DNA from: Feifania hominis
Lineage (GTDB): Bacteria > Bacillota > Clostridia > Oscillospirales > Feifaniaceae
Direction: 5' to 3'
Length of the DNA stretch: 64,000 bases
Assembly: GCF_014384765.1 (NCBI RefSeq)
Contig: NZ_JACRSP010000002.1
Location: 1-64,000, forward strand
The notes under the pieces are model-generated. The model was not told where the DNA came from. It worked only from the letters and a program-made list of their open reading frames with translations, and ran no database searches. Each line of letters starts with the position of its first letter. The stretch's first letter is position 1. Positions 40,092 through 49,100 of the stretch are shown here, piece by piece. A program made the position numbers and the translations under genes.

Positions 40092-40817
40092 TTGAAAACA
40101 CTCGTAACAAAAAGAAAATTTGCCGTGCTGCTCGCCGCGCTTGTTATTCTGGCGCTGCTCGCGGGCTGCTCGCCGGCCGTCCCCCCGCAGGAGACCGCTT
40201 CTCCGTCTGACTCTAATCCGGACGACCTGACGCCGCAGACGCACGAGCCGCCATCTTCCCCCACAGCCGCACCCGTGGAGGACCCCGGCGAGGATGCGCC
40301 GCTCTCCCCGGAGGAGCCCTCTGAACCGGAACCCGCTCCGGCGCCGCCGGAGCAGAAGCCGGACGAGCCCGAAAAAACAAGCGAGCCGGGCGAGACCAAC
40401 AAGTCCGCCGTCTGTACCGTATCGATTCGCTGTGAGCGCGCCGTTGAGAGCGATGCGCTCGACGATGCCGTGCGCGAGCTGCTGCCGCAAGACGGCATCC
40501 TCCTGCATGCCTCCGAGATCCCCCTCGAGCAGGGTGACACCGTCTTCAGCGTGCTCAAGCGCGTGACCCGCCAGGAGAAAATTCATCTGGAATTCACCGA
40601 TTCTCCCCTCTATCAGACAGCTTACATCGAGGGCATCGGCAACCTCTATGAGTTCGACTGCGGCGAGCGCTCGGGCTGGATGTACCGCGTAGACGGCGTC
40701 TTTCCGAGTGTCGGCTGCTCCTCTTTTGCGCTGACGGGCGGCGAGACGGTCGAGTGGGTCTACACCTGCGACCTCGGGCGCGACGTCGGCGCCGGCGAGG
40801 GGGGGGCTCTGTCTTGA
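40092..40817 (+). CDS. DUF4430 lipoprotein, candidate cobalamin-binding beta domain
   Basis: A 241-residue lipoprotein. TTG 40092 after AGGAGC is preferred; a GTG at 40071 would overlap the previous gene. The signal ends in LLAG-Cys (residue about 26). A long Pro/Glu/Ser-rich linker (about 28-108) precedes a DUF4430 domain (about 110-235) with GDTVFSVLKRVTRQ, YIEGIGNLYEFDCG, SGWMYRVDGVFP and GETVEWVYTCDLG. DUF4430 resembles the beta domain of transcobalamins. Stalked on the membrane, it could close over a corrinoid bound by the alpha-barrel protein, or hand it to the ECF transporter. Confidence 0.85.
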   Translation: MKTLVTKRKFAVLLAALVILALLAGCSPAVPPQETASPSDSNPDDLTPQTHEPPSSPTAAPVEDPGEDAPLSPEEPSEPEPAPAPPEQKPDEPEKTSEPGETNKSAVCTVSIRCERAVESDALDDAVRELLPQDGILLHASEIPLEQGDTVFSVLKRVTRQEKIHLEFTDSPLYQTAYIEGIGNLYEFDCGERSGWMYRVDGVFPSVGCSSFALTGGETVEWVYTCDLGRDVGAGEGGALS

Positions 40818-41704
40818 GAGACGGCTTCGGCTCGTTTCACCCGGCGGTGAACTTCTGCTATTTTATCGCGGTCATCGCGCTGAGCATGTTCACCGTCCAC
40901 CCAGTTCTGCTCGCTGTGTCCCTCGGCGCGGCGCTGCTCTACGGGGTGCTGCTCCAGGGGAGAGAGGCCCTGCGCTTTGCGCTTCGTGTGCTGCTGCCGA
41001 TGTTTGTGCTCTGCGTCGCCGTCAATCCCCTGTTCAATCACCGGGGGGTCACCGTGCTCGGCTACTTTGCCGGCGGCAATCCGCTGACGCTCGAATCTCT
41101 GTGGTACGGCGCGGCGGCGGGCGGCATGCTCGTGTGCATCCTTATGTGGTTTCACTGCTACAATATCGTGATGACATCTGAGAAATTCATCCACCTGTTC
41201 GGCCGGGTGATTCCGGCGCTGTCGCTCGTCTTCTCCATGGTGCTGCGCTTTGTTCCCCGGTACCGCCGACAGATCGGCGAGATCGCGGCCGCCCGGCGCT
41301 GCATCGGCCGCGACGCCGGAAAAGGCCGGCTGATGGAACGAATCCGAAGCGGGCTGTCCATTGTCTCGATCATGACAACCTGGGCGCTCGAGCACTCCAT
41401 TGAGACCGCCGACAGCATGCGCGCGCGCGGCTACGGGCTGCCCGGGCGCACCTCTTTCGGCCTGTGGCGTTTCACCCGGCGCGACGCGGCGCTGCTCGCG
41501 GGCATCGCCGTTCTCACCGCCGCCACCGCTGCCTGCATGTCCACAGGCCTGCTTTCAGCCCGCTATTTTCCCGCCATTCAAATTGGCGGCTCCGGGGTTT
41601 TCTCTCTGCTGGGCATGATCGGCTTTGCCCTGCTCTGTCTCATTCCCCCGGCTGCCGCCGTCCTTGAGGAGCTTCAATGGAACAGATCGCTTTCCAAAAT
41701 CTGA
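40814..41704 (+). CDS. ECF transporter transmembrane coupling subunit (EcfT)
   Basis: A 296-residue integral membrane protein of the EcfT/CbiQ family. A TTG start at 40814 overlaps the preceding stop (TTGA), indicating coupling. The family coupling-helix motifs are visible as ARRCIGRD and ADSMRARGYGLPGRT, corresponding to the two Ala-Arg-Gly-type sequences that dock onto the ATPase. It converts ATP hydrolysis to toppling of the S component. Its 3' end contains the ribosome site of the ATPase gene. Confidence 0.88.
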   Translation: MRDGFGSFHPAVNFCYFIAVIALSMFTVHPVLLAVSLGAALLYGVLLQGREALRFALRVLLPMFVLCVAVNPLFNHRGVTVLGYFAGGNPLTLESLWYGAAAGGMLVCILMWFHCYNIVMTSEKFIHLFGRVIPALSLVFSMVLRFVPRYRRQIGEIAAARRCIGRDAGKGRLMERIRSGLSIVSIMTTWALEHSIETADSMRARGYGLPGRTSFGLWRFTRRDAALLAGIAVLTAATAACMSTGLLSARYFPAIQIGGSGVFSLLGMIGFALLCLIPPAAAVLEELQWNRSLSKI

Positions 41705-43269
41705 GCTTTACCTATCCCGCCTCGCCGCGGCCCGCGCTCGATGGTGTCACCCTCTCCATCGAAGCGGGTGAGTTTGTCACGCTCTGCGGGGTGTCCGGCT
41801 GCGGAAAGTCGACGCTGCTGCGCCAGCTCAAGAGTGTGCTGACCCCACACGGGCAGCGCTCGGGTGAGGTTCTCTTTGAGGGGCTTGCGCTCACGGCCCT
41901 TGGGGCGCGGCGCGAGGCCGCCGAGATCGGCTATGTCATGCAGAATCCGGACAGTCAGATTGTCACGGACAAGGTCTGGCACGAGCTCGCTTTCGGCCTG
42001 GAAAGCCTCGGTCTTCCGCAGCAGACCATCCGTCTGCGCGTCGCGGAAATGGCGAGCTATTTCGGCATTGCCGACTGGTTCCACCGCGACGTCTCCACCC
42101 TCTCGGGCGGGCAGAAGCAGCTTCTCAATCTCGCGTCGGTCATGGCCATGAGCCCCTCGGTGCTGCTGCTCGACGAACCGACAAGCCAGCTCGACCCCAT
42201 CGCCGCCGCCGACTTTCTGCAGACCGTGCGCCGTCTCAACCGCGAGCTCGGCGTCACCGTCCTGCTCACCGAACACCGCCTCGAGGAGGCCCTTCCCCTG
42301 TCGGACCGCGCCGTTGTGCTCGACGGCGGGCGTGTGCTCGCCGACGGCTCCCCGCGGGAGATCGGGGCCAGGCTCCGCGCGCTCGGTCACCCGATGTTTC
42401 GCTCCATGCCGGCGCCCATGCAGCTTTACGGTCTACTCAACGGCGTCGGTCCCGCGCCGCTGACCGTGCGCGAGGGGCGCGATTTTCTTCAGACTCTCCC
42501 TCTGGTCCCCGACGACACGGCCGCGCCGGATGAGCCCGCGGCACAGCCGGCCGCGCTCACCTTTGACGAAGTCTGGTTTCGCTACGAGCGCCACAGCGAA
42601 GACGTGCTCAAGGGGCTCAGTCTACGTGTGCCGGCGGGCCGCTGCTGCGCGATGGTCGGCGCAAACGGCGCGGGCAAATCGACCGCTCTCGCCCTTGCCA
42701 TGGGGCTTCGCCGCCCGCTTCGCGGCCATGTGCAGACCACGCTTCGCACGGGCATGCTCCCCCAGAGCCCCGAGACGCTCTTTGCCAAAGGCACCGTGCA
42801 CGAGGAGCTCGCCGAGATGACGGAGGACCCGGCCCGCATCGAAGAGATGATTTCTCTGTGTGAGCTCTCCTCTCTGCTCGACGCGCACCCCTACGACCTC
42901 TCGGGCGGAGAGCAGCAGCGCGCGGCCCTTGCGAAAGTTCTGCTCACCGAGCCGCAGCTTCTGCTTCTCGACGAGCCGACCAAGGGGATGGACGGCGCCT
43001 TTAAGGAGAAATTTGGCGCGCTGCTGCGCAGGCTCTGCGCGGGCGGTGTCACGGTTCTTCTCGTCTCGCACGATGTGGAGTTCTGCGCGCGCTATGCCGA
43101 CTTCTGCGCGCTCTTTTTCGATGGGCAGATTGTCTCGTCGGGCACCCCCGCCTCGTTCTTCCCCGGCAACCACTTTTACACGACCGCGGCAAACCGCATG
43201 TGCCGCGGGCTCTTTCCCCACGCCATTACCGTTGAGGAGGTGTGTGCGCTGTGCAAAAAACAGCTCTGA
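41677..43269 (+). CDS. ECF transporter ATPase, two ABC domains fused
   Basis: A 530-residue protein made of two ABC ATPase domains, equivalent to EcfA1 and EcfA2 joined. Domain 1: Walker A GVSGCGKST (about residues 39-47), LSGGQKQ, Walker B VLLLDEPTSQLDP and EHR switch. Domain 2: Walker A GANGAGKST, LSGGEQQR, LLLLDEPTKGMDG and SHD switch. All motifs are intact in both. It overlaps ecfT by 28 bases, and GAGGAG precedes the ATG. The fusion guarantees a 1:1 stoichiometry and is common in substrate-dedicated ECF systems. Confidence 0.92.
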   Translation: MEQIAFQNLSFTYPASPRPALDGVTLSIEAGEFVTLCGVSGCGKSTLLRQLKSVLTPHGQRSGEVLFEGLALTALGARREAAEIGYVMQNPDSQIVTDKVWHELAFGLESLGLPQQTIRLRVAEMASYFGIADWFHRDVSTLSGGQKQLLNLASVMAMSPSVLLLDEPTSQLDPIAAADFLQTVRRLNRELGVTVLLTEHRLEEALPLSDRAVVLDGGRVLADGSPREIGARLRALGHPMFRSMPAPMQLYGLLNGVGPAPLTVREGRDFLQTLPLVPDDTAAPDEPAAQPAALTFDEVWFRYERHSEDVLKGLSLRVPAGRCCAMVGANGAGKSTALALAMGLRRPLRGHVQTTLRTGMLPQSPETLFAKGTVHEELAEMTEDPARIEEMISLCELSSLLDAHPYDLSGGEQQRAALAKVLLTEPQLLLLDEPTKGMDGAFKEKFGALLRRLCAGGVTVLLVSHDVEFCARYADFCALFFDGQIVSSGTPASFFPGNHFYTTAANRMCRGLFPHAITVEEVCALCKKQL

Positions 43270-43958
43270 GCAGACGGACGATCCTCTGCGCGCTTCTTAT
43301 TTTTATCGCTATGCCTCTGACGCTCTGGTTCGGCGTGCGAGTGCTCGGCGACCGGCAGTACTATCTGATCAGCGTTCTGCTCCTGCTCTACACCATGGTT
43401 CCCTTTGCGCTTGTGTTTGAGCGGCGCAGGCCCCAGGCGCGCGAGCTGATGCTCATCGCCGTTCTCACCGCTCTCGCCGTGGCGGGGCGGGGCGCCTTTT
43501 TCATGGTGCCGAACTTCAAGCCGGTCGCCGCCATTGTCATTCTCGCCGGGGTGGGCCTCGGCCCCGAAAGCGGCTTTCTGGTGGGCGCCCTCTCGGGCTT
43601 TGTGTCAAACTTCTTTTTCGGACAGGGACCGTGGACGCCCTTTCAGATGTTCTGCTTTGGTATGATCGGTTTTCTCGCGGGGCTCCTCTGCCGCGCCGGA
43701 TACCCCAAAAAGCCGCTTGCCCTCACGATCTACGGAGGCGTGGCCACCTTTTTTCTCTATGGCGGAATCATGGATCTGGTCAGTGTTTTGACCATCTATG
43801 GCACGCTGACAAAAAAGACCGTGCTTGCCGCCTATGCGGCGGGGGTGAGCTTCAACCTCATTCACGCGGCGGCGAGTGTCGTCTTTCTGCTTGTGCTGAC
43901 CGGGCCCATTCTCACAAAGCTCGACCGGGTGAAAAAAAAGTACGGCCTGATGGAGTGA
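43251..43958 (+). CDS. ECF transporter substrate-binding S component
   Basis: A 235-residue membrane protein with about six hydrophobic spans. GTG 43251 is preferred because GAGGAGG lies ten bases upstream; GTG 43242 is too close. It overlaps the ATPase gene by 19 bases. Features include VLTALAVAGRGAFFMVPNFKPVAAIVILAGVGLGPESGFLVGALSGFVSNFFFGQGPWTPFQM, the typical S-component first half. In this locus it should bind cobalamin or a corrinoid precursor. It is not the archetypal BtuM and may be related to CbrT, which needs testing. Confidence 0.85.
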   Translation: MQKTALSRRTILCALLIFIAMPLTLWFGVRVLGDRQYYLISVLLLLYTMVPFALVFERRRPQARELMLIAVLTALAVAGRGAFFMVPNFKPVAAIVILAGVGLGPESGFLVGALSGFVSNFFFGQGPWTPFQMFCFGMIGFLAGLLCRAGYPKKPLALTIYGGVATFFLYGGIMDLVSVLTIYGTLTKKTVLAAYAAGVSFNLIHAAASVVFLLVLTGPILTKLDRVKKKYGLME

Positions 43959-43986
43959 CCCCGCGCCAATTTGCCGAAATTCACTG

Positions 43987-44015
43987 TTGCATTTGCCATT
44001 CAAATCATGTATAAT
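43987..44015 (+). promoter_or_regulatory. Promoter of tRNA-Val
   Basis: TTGCAT, 17 bases, perfect TATAAT, 20 bases upstream of the tRNA 5' end. Confidence 0.65.
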
Positions 44016-44035
44016 AACATTCACCGAAAAAAAAC

Positions 44036-44112
44036 GGAGACGTAGCTCAGCTGGTCAGAGCGCACGGTTCACATCCGTGAGGTCGTGGGTTCGAGCCCCT
44101 CCGTCTCCACCA
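44036..44112 (+). tRNA. tRNA-Val (anticodon CAC)
   Basis: A full cloverleaf: acceptor GGAGACG/CGTCTCC, D-loop AGCTCAGCTGGTCAGAGC, anticodon stem CACGG/CCGTG closing loop TTCACAT (anticodon CAC, reading GUG), T-arm GTGGGTTCGAGCCC and encoded CCA. Confidence 0.93.
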
Positions 44113-44116
44113 TTCA

Positions 44117-44162
44117 AAACACCCGCAAAGCCGCTTGGTTCTAGGCTTTTCGGGTGTTTTTC
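44117..44162 (+). terminator. Terminator of tRNA-Val
   Basis: AAAACACCCG.AAAGCC pairs with GGCTTTTCGGGTGTTTT, ending in TTTTT, immediately after the tRNA. Confidence 0.8.
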
Positions 44163-44285
44163 TGTCTTTGGCATTTTCAAAAAAAGGCCCTTTTTTCACC
44201 CCTTTTCAAGCAAAATAGGCGTCAAGATAGACGTCAAAAAATGTCTTTATCGCGCCATTCAAGTTTTTGAGAAAAAGCCTTTTAT

Positions 44286-44315
44286 CTTGCGCAAGATTTG
44301 TTTTTGTGATATACT
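44286..44315 (+). promoter_or_regulatory. Promoter and possible operator of the RHH/Fic pair
   Basis: TTGCGC (44287-44292), 17 bases, TATACT (44310-44315). The -35 box is inside a perfect ten-base palindrome CTTGCGCAAG, which could be an operator for the RHH protein encoded next. Confidence 0.5.
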
Positions 44316-44372
44316 TTAGTCAGGGTGGGGAAGTTGTTGAAATTCAGATACAATCACCGAAAGGGGTTTATT

Positions 44373-44549
44373 ATGGCAGGAAAAGCAGAATATAAAAACC
44401 AATGGCAGAAAGAGAACTACGACCGTGTAAATCTCACTATGCCAAAGGGCAAAAAAGCCATCATACAGGCTCAAGCCGACAGTGAGGGGAAAAGCCTCAA
44501 CGGCTATATCAACGAGGCGATAGACGAGAAAATGGAGCGGGAGGAATAG
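44373..44549 (+). CDS. Small ribbon-helix-helix-like protein, possible antitoxin
   Basis: A 58-residue basic protein; ATG 44373 has AAAGGGG upstream. The pattern KENYDRVNLTMPKGKKAIIQAQADSEGKSLNGYINEAIDEKME matches an Arc/MetJ-like ribbon-helix-helix (a DRVNLTMPKG strand followed by two helices). Its stop is directly followed by the Fic start. Small proteins of this type in front of fic genes may act as DNA-binding autoregulators or antitoxins. The upstream sequence carries a palindrome that overlaps the promoter. Confidence 0.75.
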   Translation: MAGKAEYKNQWQKENYDRVNLTMPKGKKAIIQAQADSEGKSLNGYINEAIDEKMEREE

Positions 44550-45284
44550 ATGAACCTCTATCAGACGATCGACGAATACAAGGCCAAAATTGACGCGCTG
44601 CGCCCCTTTGAGGGCGAGCTGCTCAATCAACTCAAAGACTACTACCGAATCGGTCTTACATGGTCAAGCAATGCTCTCGAGGGGAACACGCTGACCATCA
44701 GCGAAACAAAGGTTCTTCTTGAAGATGGTCTCACCGTCGGCGGGAAGCCACTGCGTGATACGTTCGAGACCATCGGTCATGGAAAGGCATATGACTTCAT
44801 GTTTACTCTGCTTGGGAAGAGGGAGATCACCGAGGCTGACGCGCTCACCATGCACAGAATGTTCTATGCAGAGATTGAGCCGGACAAGGCCGGGCAATAC
44901 CGTCGTATCCCCGTCTTTATCTCCGGGTCTCAATATGAGGTCAGCGCGGTTGATACCATCGAGCGCGAGATGAAAAATCTCTTTGAGTGGACAAACTCCG
45001 AGCGCGAACAATATCACCCGGTCGAGTTCGCCGCCCTGCTCCACAAGAAGTTTGTCTTCATCCATCCGTTCATAGATGGAAACGGAAGACTTGCCCGTCT
45101 GCTGATGAATACCGCGCTGATTCAGGACGGCTATATGCTCGCAGTCATCCCTCCGGTGCTTCGGCAGGAATATATCGCTCTATTGGAAAAGGCTCACACC
45201 GACGACAGACCATTCATTGAGTTCATCGCAGATCGGGTGATGGAATCCGAAAAGGACGTAATCCGGCTGCTCCATATCAAGTAA
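44550..45284 (+). CDS. Fic-domain AMP transferase with N-terminal inhibitory motif
   Basis: A 244-residue Fic protein. The catalytic core HPFIDGNGRLAR (about residues 171-182) fits the active consensus HxFx(D/E)GNGRxxR. An N-terminal helix SSNALEGN (about 35-42) matches the (S/T)xxxE(G/N) inhibitory motif, here upstream of the core within the same chain, so the enzyme should be self-inhibited. Fic proteins transfer AMP to hydroxyl side chains of target proteins. The ATG follows the RHH gene with no gap. The codon usage and AT-rich upstream region suggest a later arrival, though no integrase is present. Confidence 0.9.
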   Translation: MNLYQTIDEYKAKIDALRPFEGELLNQLKDYYRIGLTWSSNALEGNTLTISETKVLLEDGLTVGGKPLRDTFETIGHGKAYDFMFTLLGKREITEADALTMHRMFYAEIEPDKAGQYRRIPVFISGSQYEVSAVDTIEREMKNLFEWTNSEREQYHPVEFAALLHKKFVFIHPFIDGNGRLARLLMNTALIQDGYMLAVIPPVLRQEYIALLEKAHTDDRPFIEFIADRVMESEKDVIRLLHIK

Positions 45285-45291
45285 GCAAAAG

Positions 45292-45318
45292 GCCTCCGCG
45301 CATTGCGGGGGCTTTCTT
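45292..45318 (+). terminator. Terminator of the RHH/Fic pair
   Basis: GCCTCCGC pairs with GCGGGGGC across a four- to five-base loop, followed by TTTCTT, seven bases after the Fic stop. Confidence 0.7.
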
Positions 45319-45525
45319 CATCCCCTCCCCCCATCTGTGGAAGAGGGGCCAGTCATACAAAACCGAGTGTACCAGATAAAAAATACCCTGCAAGATCACG
45401 CGCTCGGGGTGTGGTTAAACTCAACTTTTTCACACTTTGGAATATCCCCCGCCACCCTACCGCCTGCGCGAGCCCTTTCGCCGCGGGGCGGCTCAAGGTT
45501 CGCTTCGGCTGTCGTCGGTGCAAGC

Positions 45526-45556
45526 GCCGCTCCCTCCGCCCGGCTGGCCACCGGGC
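45526..45556 (+). repeat. 31-bp GC-rich direct repeat, copy A
   Basis: The unit begins GCCGCTCCCTCCGCCCGGC and ends in CCGGGC. It is identical to copy B except for one A/G change. Its 3' half can fold as a small CCCGG/CCGGG hairpin. Confidence 0.85.
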
Positions 45557-45754
45557 ATCCGTCTGCTCCGCTGCGCCTCCTCTTCCCCACCGAAACTACG
45601 GTTTCGGCGGGGGCTCCACGTTCTCTCGCTCGCGCTCCTGCGCTCGCCTCCTCGTCCTCGCCGTCGCCGCCCTCTCGGGCTGCGCCGTCTGCGGCGGGGT
45701 GCGTACTCGTCACATTTGCCCAGCTCGGCACGGGTGCTGCCTCGGCTCTGCCCC

Positions 45755-45785
45755 GCCGCTCCCTCCGCCCGGCTGGCCGCCGGGC
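45755..45785 (+). repeat. 31-bp GC-rich direct repeat, copy B
   Basis: This unit is the second copy, 229 bases downstream. In it the hairpin is perfect, GCCCGGC/GCCGGGC with a five-base loop. Confidence 0.85.
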
Positions 45786-45880
45786 TGCTTGGCGCTTACA
45801 AGCCCGCATTTCTCCGCCGTTCGCCTGTGACACACTCGCAGCTCCTCCGCTTCTGCCAACTTTTTATGGCCCGGATTAAC

Positions 45881-45918
45881 CAGGATGATTTTATAAAAAT
45901 CATCCTGTCTGTTTTTAT
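45881..45918 (+). terminator. Terminator-like hairpin
   Basis: CAGGATGATTTT pairs with AAAATCATCCTG, followed by TCTGTTTTTAT. No plus-strand gene ends close upstream, which hints that the GC-rich stretch may be transcribed. Confidence 0.7.
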
Positions 45919-46143
45919 ACTGGGCGGGGCATTGTTTTCTACTACTTTTTATGTGGCTTTTACTCTGAATATATTGTATAATCTTTGTATATAGACTCAC
46001 TGGCATGGAAAACAGAGGCCGACGCAATGAATTCCCTGACAGATCGGCTTTTGGTAAACATGGCGTCATTCCGTCTGTTTTCCCACACACGATGTTTCTC
46101 CTGCAATCTGGCACCCAAAAAATGAAAGAGGAAGGATGCTTTT

Positions 46144-49100
46144 ATGAAAAAACGGCTTTTGAGTTTGGCGTTGGCCTTGTGCCTCTGCCTCGGTCTGCTC
46201 CCTGTTTCGGCCCTGGCGGCAGATGCGCCGCTGACCGAACCGCTGAGTTTTAAGAGCAGTACCGCGGACACATCCGGCGACGGGTACAGCTGGGACAAGG
46301 CCACCTGCACCCTGACCTTAGACGGACTGAATTTGCAGACGTCGAATGAAGAATGGGCCCTCGATCTTGGCAGCAATACCACCATCGTACTGGTGGATAA
46401 CTCGGTCAATACCATAACCAACAGCAGCACGGGCAAGTTCTACGGCATCAAATGCGCCGGGAATCTGACCATCAAGGGCAGCGGCACACTGAATGTGGTC
46501 ACGCAGACGCCGGAAGATTCCATGCCCTATGATATTTATGCCCTGAATTTATCAAAGTCTCTTGTCGTTGAGGAAGGGGTGACTCTGAACGTCACCGCTT
46601 CAAAAGCCGAATATAGCAGCAGGGGCATCTATTTGGGCGGCAGTCTGTTCCTAAACGGCGGCACGGTGACAGCCGTGGGCGGAGAGAGCACCAAAACCGA
46701 CTTCCACAGAACCAATATCAGTGTCGGTGTGTATTCCTATGGCACATCCTCCCGAATCATCGTCAGCGGCGGGAGCCTCACCGCTACCGGAACGACCGTT
46801 CAAAACGGTAACAGCTACGGCGTTTACGGCGAAGACGGCATCATCGCAGATGCGGGCCGGGTGACCGCCTCCGGCGAGACGCAGGCTCTGGCATGGGGCT
46901 CCGACAGCGACCCCTTCGCCAAACCGGACAGCTCCGACTACTCCGATTTCAAAGCCGGTGACGACGCAGATACCGCCGTCACCGTTGAAAGCTATACCAA
47001 CGAACCATATGTTTCTTTCACCGCAAGCTCCAACCACAGGCACACCCTCTGCGTCAATACGAATTCCCACGGGAAGGATACCTGCAGTCATGCGGAGGAG
47101 ACCTGGATTGCCTGGAACCAAAGCGATGCCCTCCCCACCGGCGGCAATTATTTCCTGGCCACGGATGTGACGCTCACCAGTTCCAGCAAGGCCCACATCA
47201 ACGACGCAACCCTCAACCTCTGCCTGAACGGCCACAGCATCACCTATACGACCGATGACTGGAACGGCTCGGATAACGCAAACGGCCCGATTAATGTCAA
47301 TCAGGGCGGTACTCTCAATCTCAGCGACTGCCAGGCGGGCAGCGTAACCTATCGCTTCAGGGAGGACGGGATGCTCTGGGTGAAGGATGAGGCTGGCCCT
47401 TTTGTGGTCAACAGCGGCTACATCACCGGCAAACCCAATGCCGGCTTTGTCCATGTAAACGGCGGCACCTTCAACCTGTGGAACGGCGCGCTCATTAACA
47501 ACACAAACGGTACAAGCACAGACGCAAAGGGCCTCAATCTGGAGAAAGGGACCGCCAACCTCTACGGCGGCCAGCTGTCCGGCAATAACGACACGGGTAT
47601 TAAAGCCACCGGCGGGAATCTCAATCTCTACGGCGCGGTCATCAGCGACAACTATGTAAACGGCGCCCAAATCGGTAAGCCGGGGTCCACCGACCGCGTC
47701 ACGGTTCTTCTCGCCGACAAGACGGTAATCCGGGATAACGATAGAGGCGGCATCCGTCTGTACGGATATGTGGACTTTACCATGACCGGCGGTTCAATCA
47801 CAGGGAATGACGCGAGCACGGCCAGCCTCTACTGCGGCGGCGACAACACCATCACCATCACCGGCGGCGAAATCACCGGGAATATCCATGACCCCGGTAG
47901 TAGTCATGACTCGTCTTCCGGCGCCGGCGGCATCCAGCTGAAGGATGACGATGTGCTCACGATTTCCGGCGACGCCCTCTTCTCCGGAAATCACGATGAG
48001 GACGGCACCACGGCCTGCGACCTGAATTTCTACAATTATGACAGCTCGTTTGAGCCGGTTCGTATCGCGGGCCCGCTGGCCAAACCGGCCAGCCCCGCCG
48101 CAGTCTATGCCAATAAGCCAAAATACTTGCAGACCAGTGCCTTTACCTCCGGCTGGGCGACCCACATGGCAGACGCGGAGATTTCCGACTATTTTGTAAG
48201 CTATGACCCCACCTATACCATTGCGAAAAACGCGAGCGGAGAGCTGGTCTTCGCCATCAACCACACCCACAACTGGACCTACGCCGCAAACGGCGCCACC
48301 ATCACGGCCACCTGCGGCAGTGCAAACTGTACGGCAACCGACACGAGCTTGACCATCAGCGCGCCCGCGCTGACCACTGTGGGCGGCGCGGAAAGCGCGG
48401 CGGCCACCCTTTCTGCCAGCACCTTAGCCGGCGCAAGTGTGAGTGCCAGCAGCATCAAGTATGCCCAAAAGAGCGGCGAGAGCTGGAGCGACCTGAATGC
48501 CGCTCCCACCGGCGTGGGAAACTATAAGGCCAGCATCACCGTGGGCGGCGCTACCGCCTCTGCGGAGTACACCATCTCCAAAGCGGCCTCCTCTGTGACC
48601 ACTCCGCCTGCCGGGGTGAAAGACATGGTTTACAGTCAGACAGCCAAGACTCTGATCACCGCCGGCGTCGCCAGCGGCGGCACCATGCAGTACAGCCTGG
48701 ACGGTACGAGCTGGAGCGAAGATCTCCCCACCGGCACGGACGCCGGGACGTATACCGTCTGGTACAAGGTCGTGGGGGACGCCGACCACGCGGATACAGC
48801 ACCCGCCTCGGTCTCCGCCGTCATTGCCCAGGCGGATGCCGGGACGATGGGCAGCATTGAGGTCATGGACATCACGGGCAGCAGTGCCGCGGTGCGTGTG
48901 GCAGAGGCCGACTGGGCAAAGGCCCTCGAATACAGCATCGACGGCGGGAACACATGGAAAGCGGTGAGCGTTTCCGACGGCAAATTTACCGTCACTGGTT
49001 TGACGAAAGCCACCGAGTACACCATCCAGGTCCGGGAACAGGAAAGTAAGAATTATAAGGCCTCGGCCTCTGTGAGCGACACGTTCACGACCCTCAACGT

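Larger units (their letters stand above)
45285..46143. other. GC-rich non-coding stretch and AT-rich promoter region
   Basis: About 860 bases. It holds a terminator (45292-45318), a GC-rich repetitive stretch (about 45420-45840), a second terminator-like hairpin (45881-45918) and an AT-rich segment with TATAAT near 45976 that probably serves the large surface-protein gene. Open frames exist on both strands in the GC-rich part, but none is convincing. Confidence 0.6.

Noticed and set aside
44036..45318. A complete integrative element inserted at tRNA-Val
   Set aside because: No integrase gene and no second copy of the tRNA 3' end were found downstream, so attachment sites cannot be supported.
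45337..45994. Several overlapping open frames in the GC-rich stretch
   Set aside because: They occur in multiple frames on both strands with biased Arg/Ala/Pro composition and no ribosome sites. I treat the stretch as non-coding with repeats.
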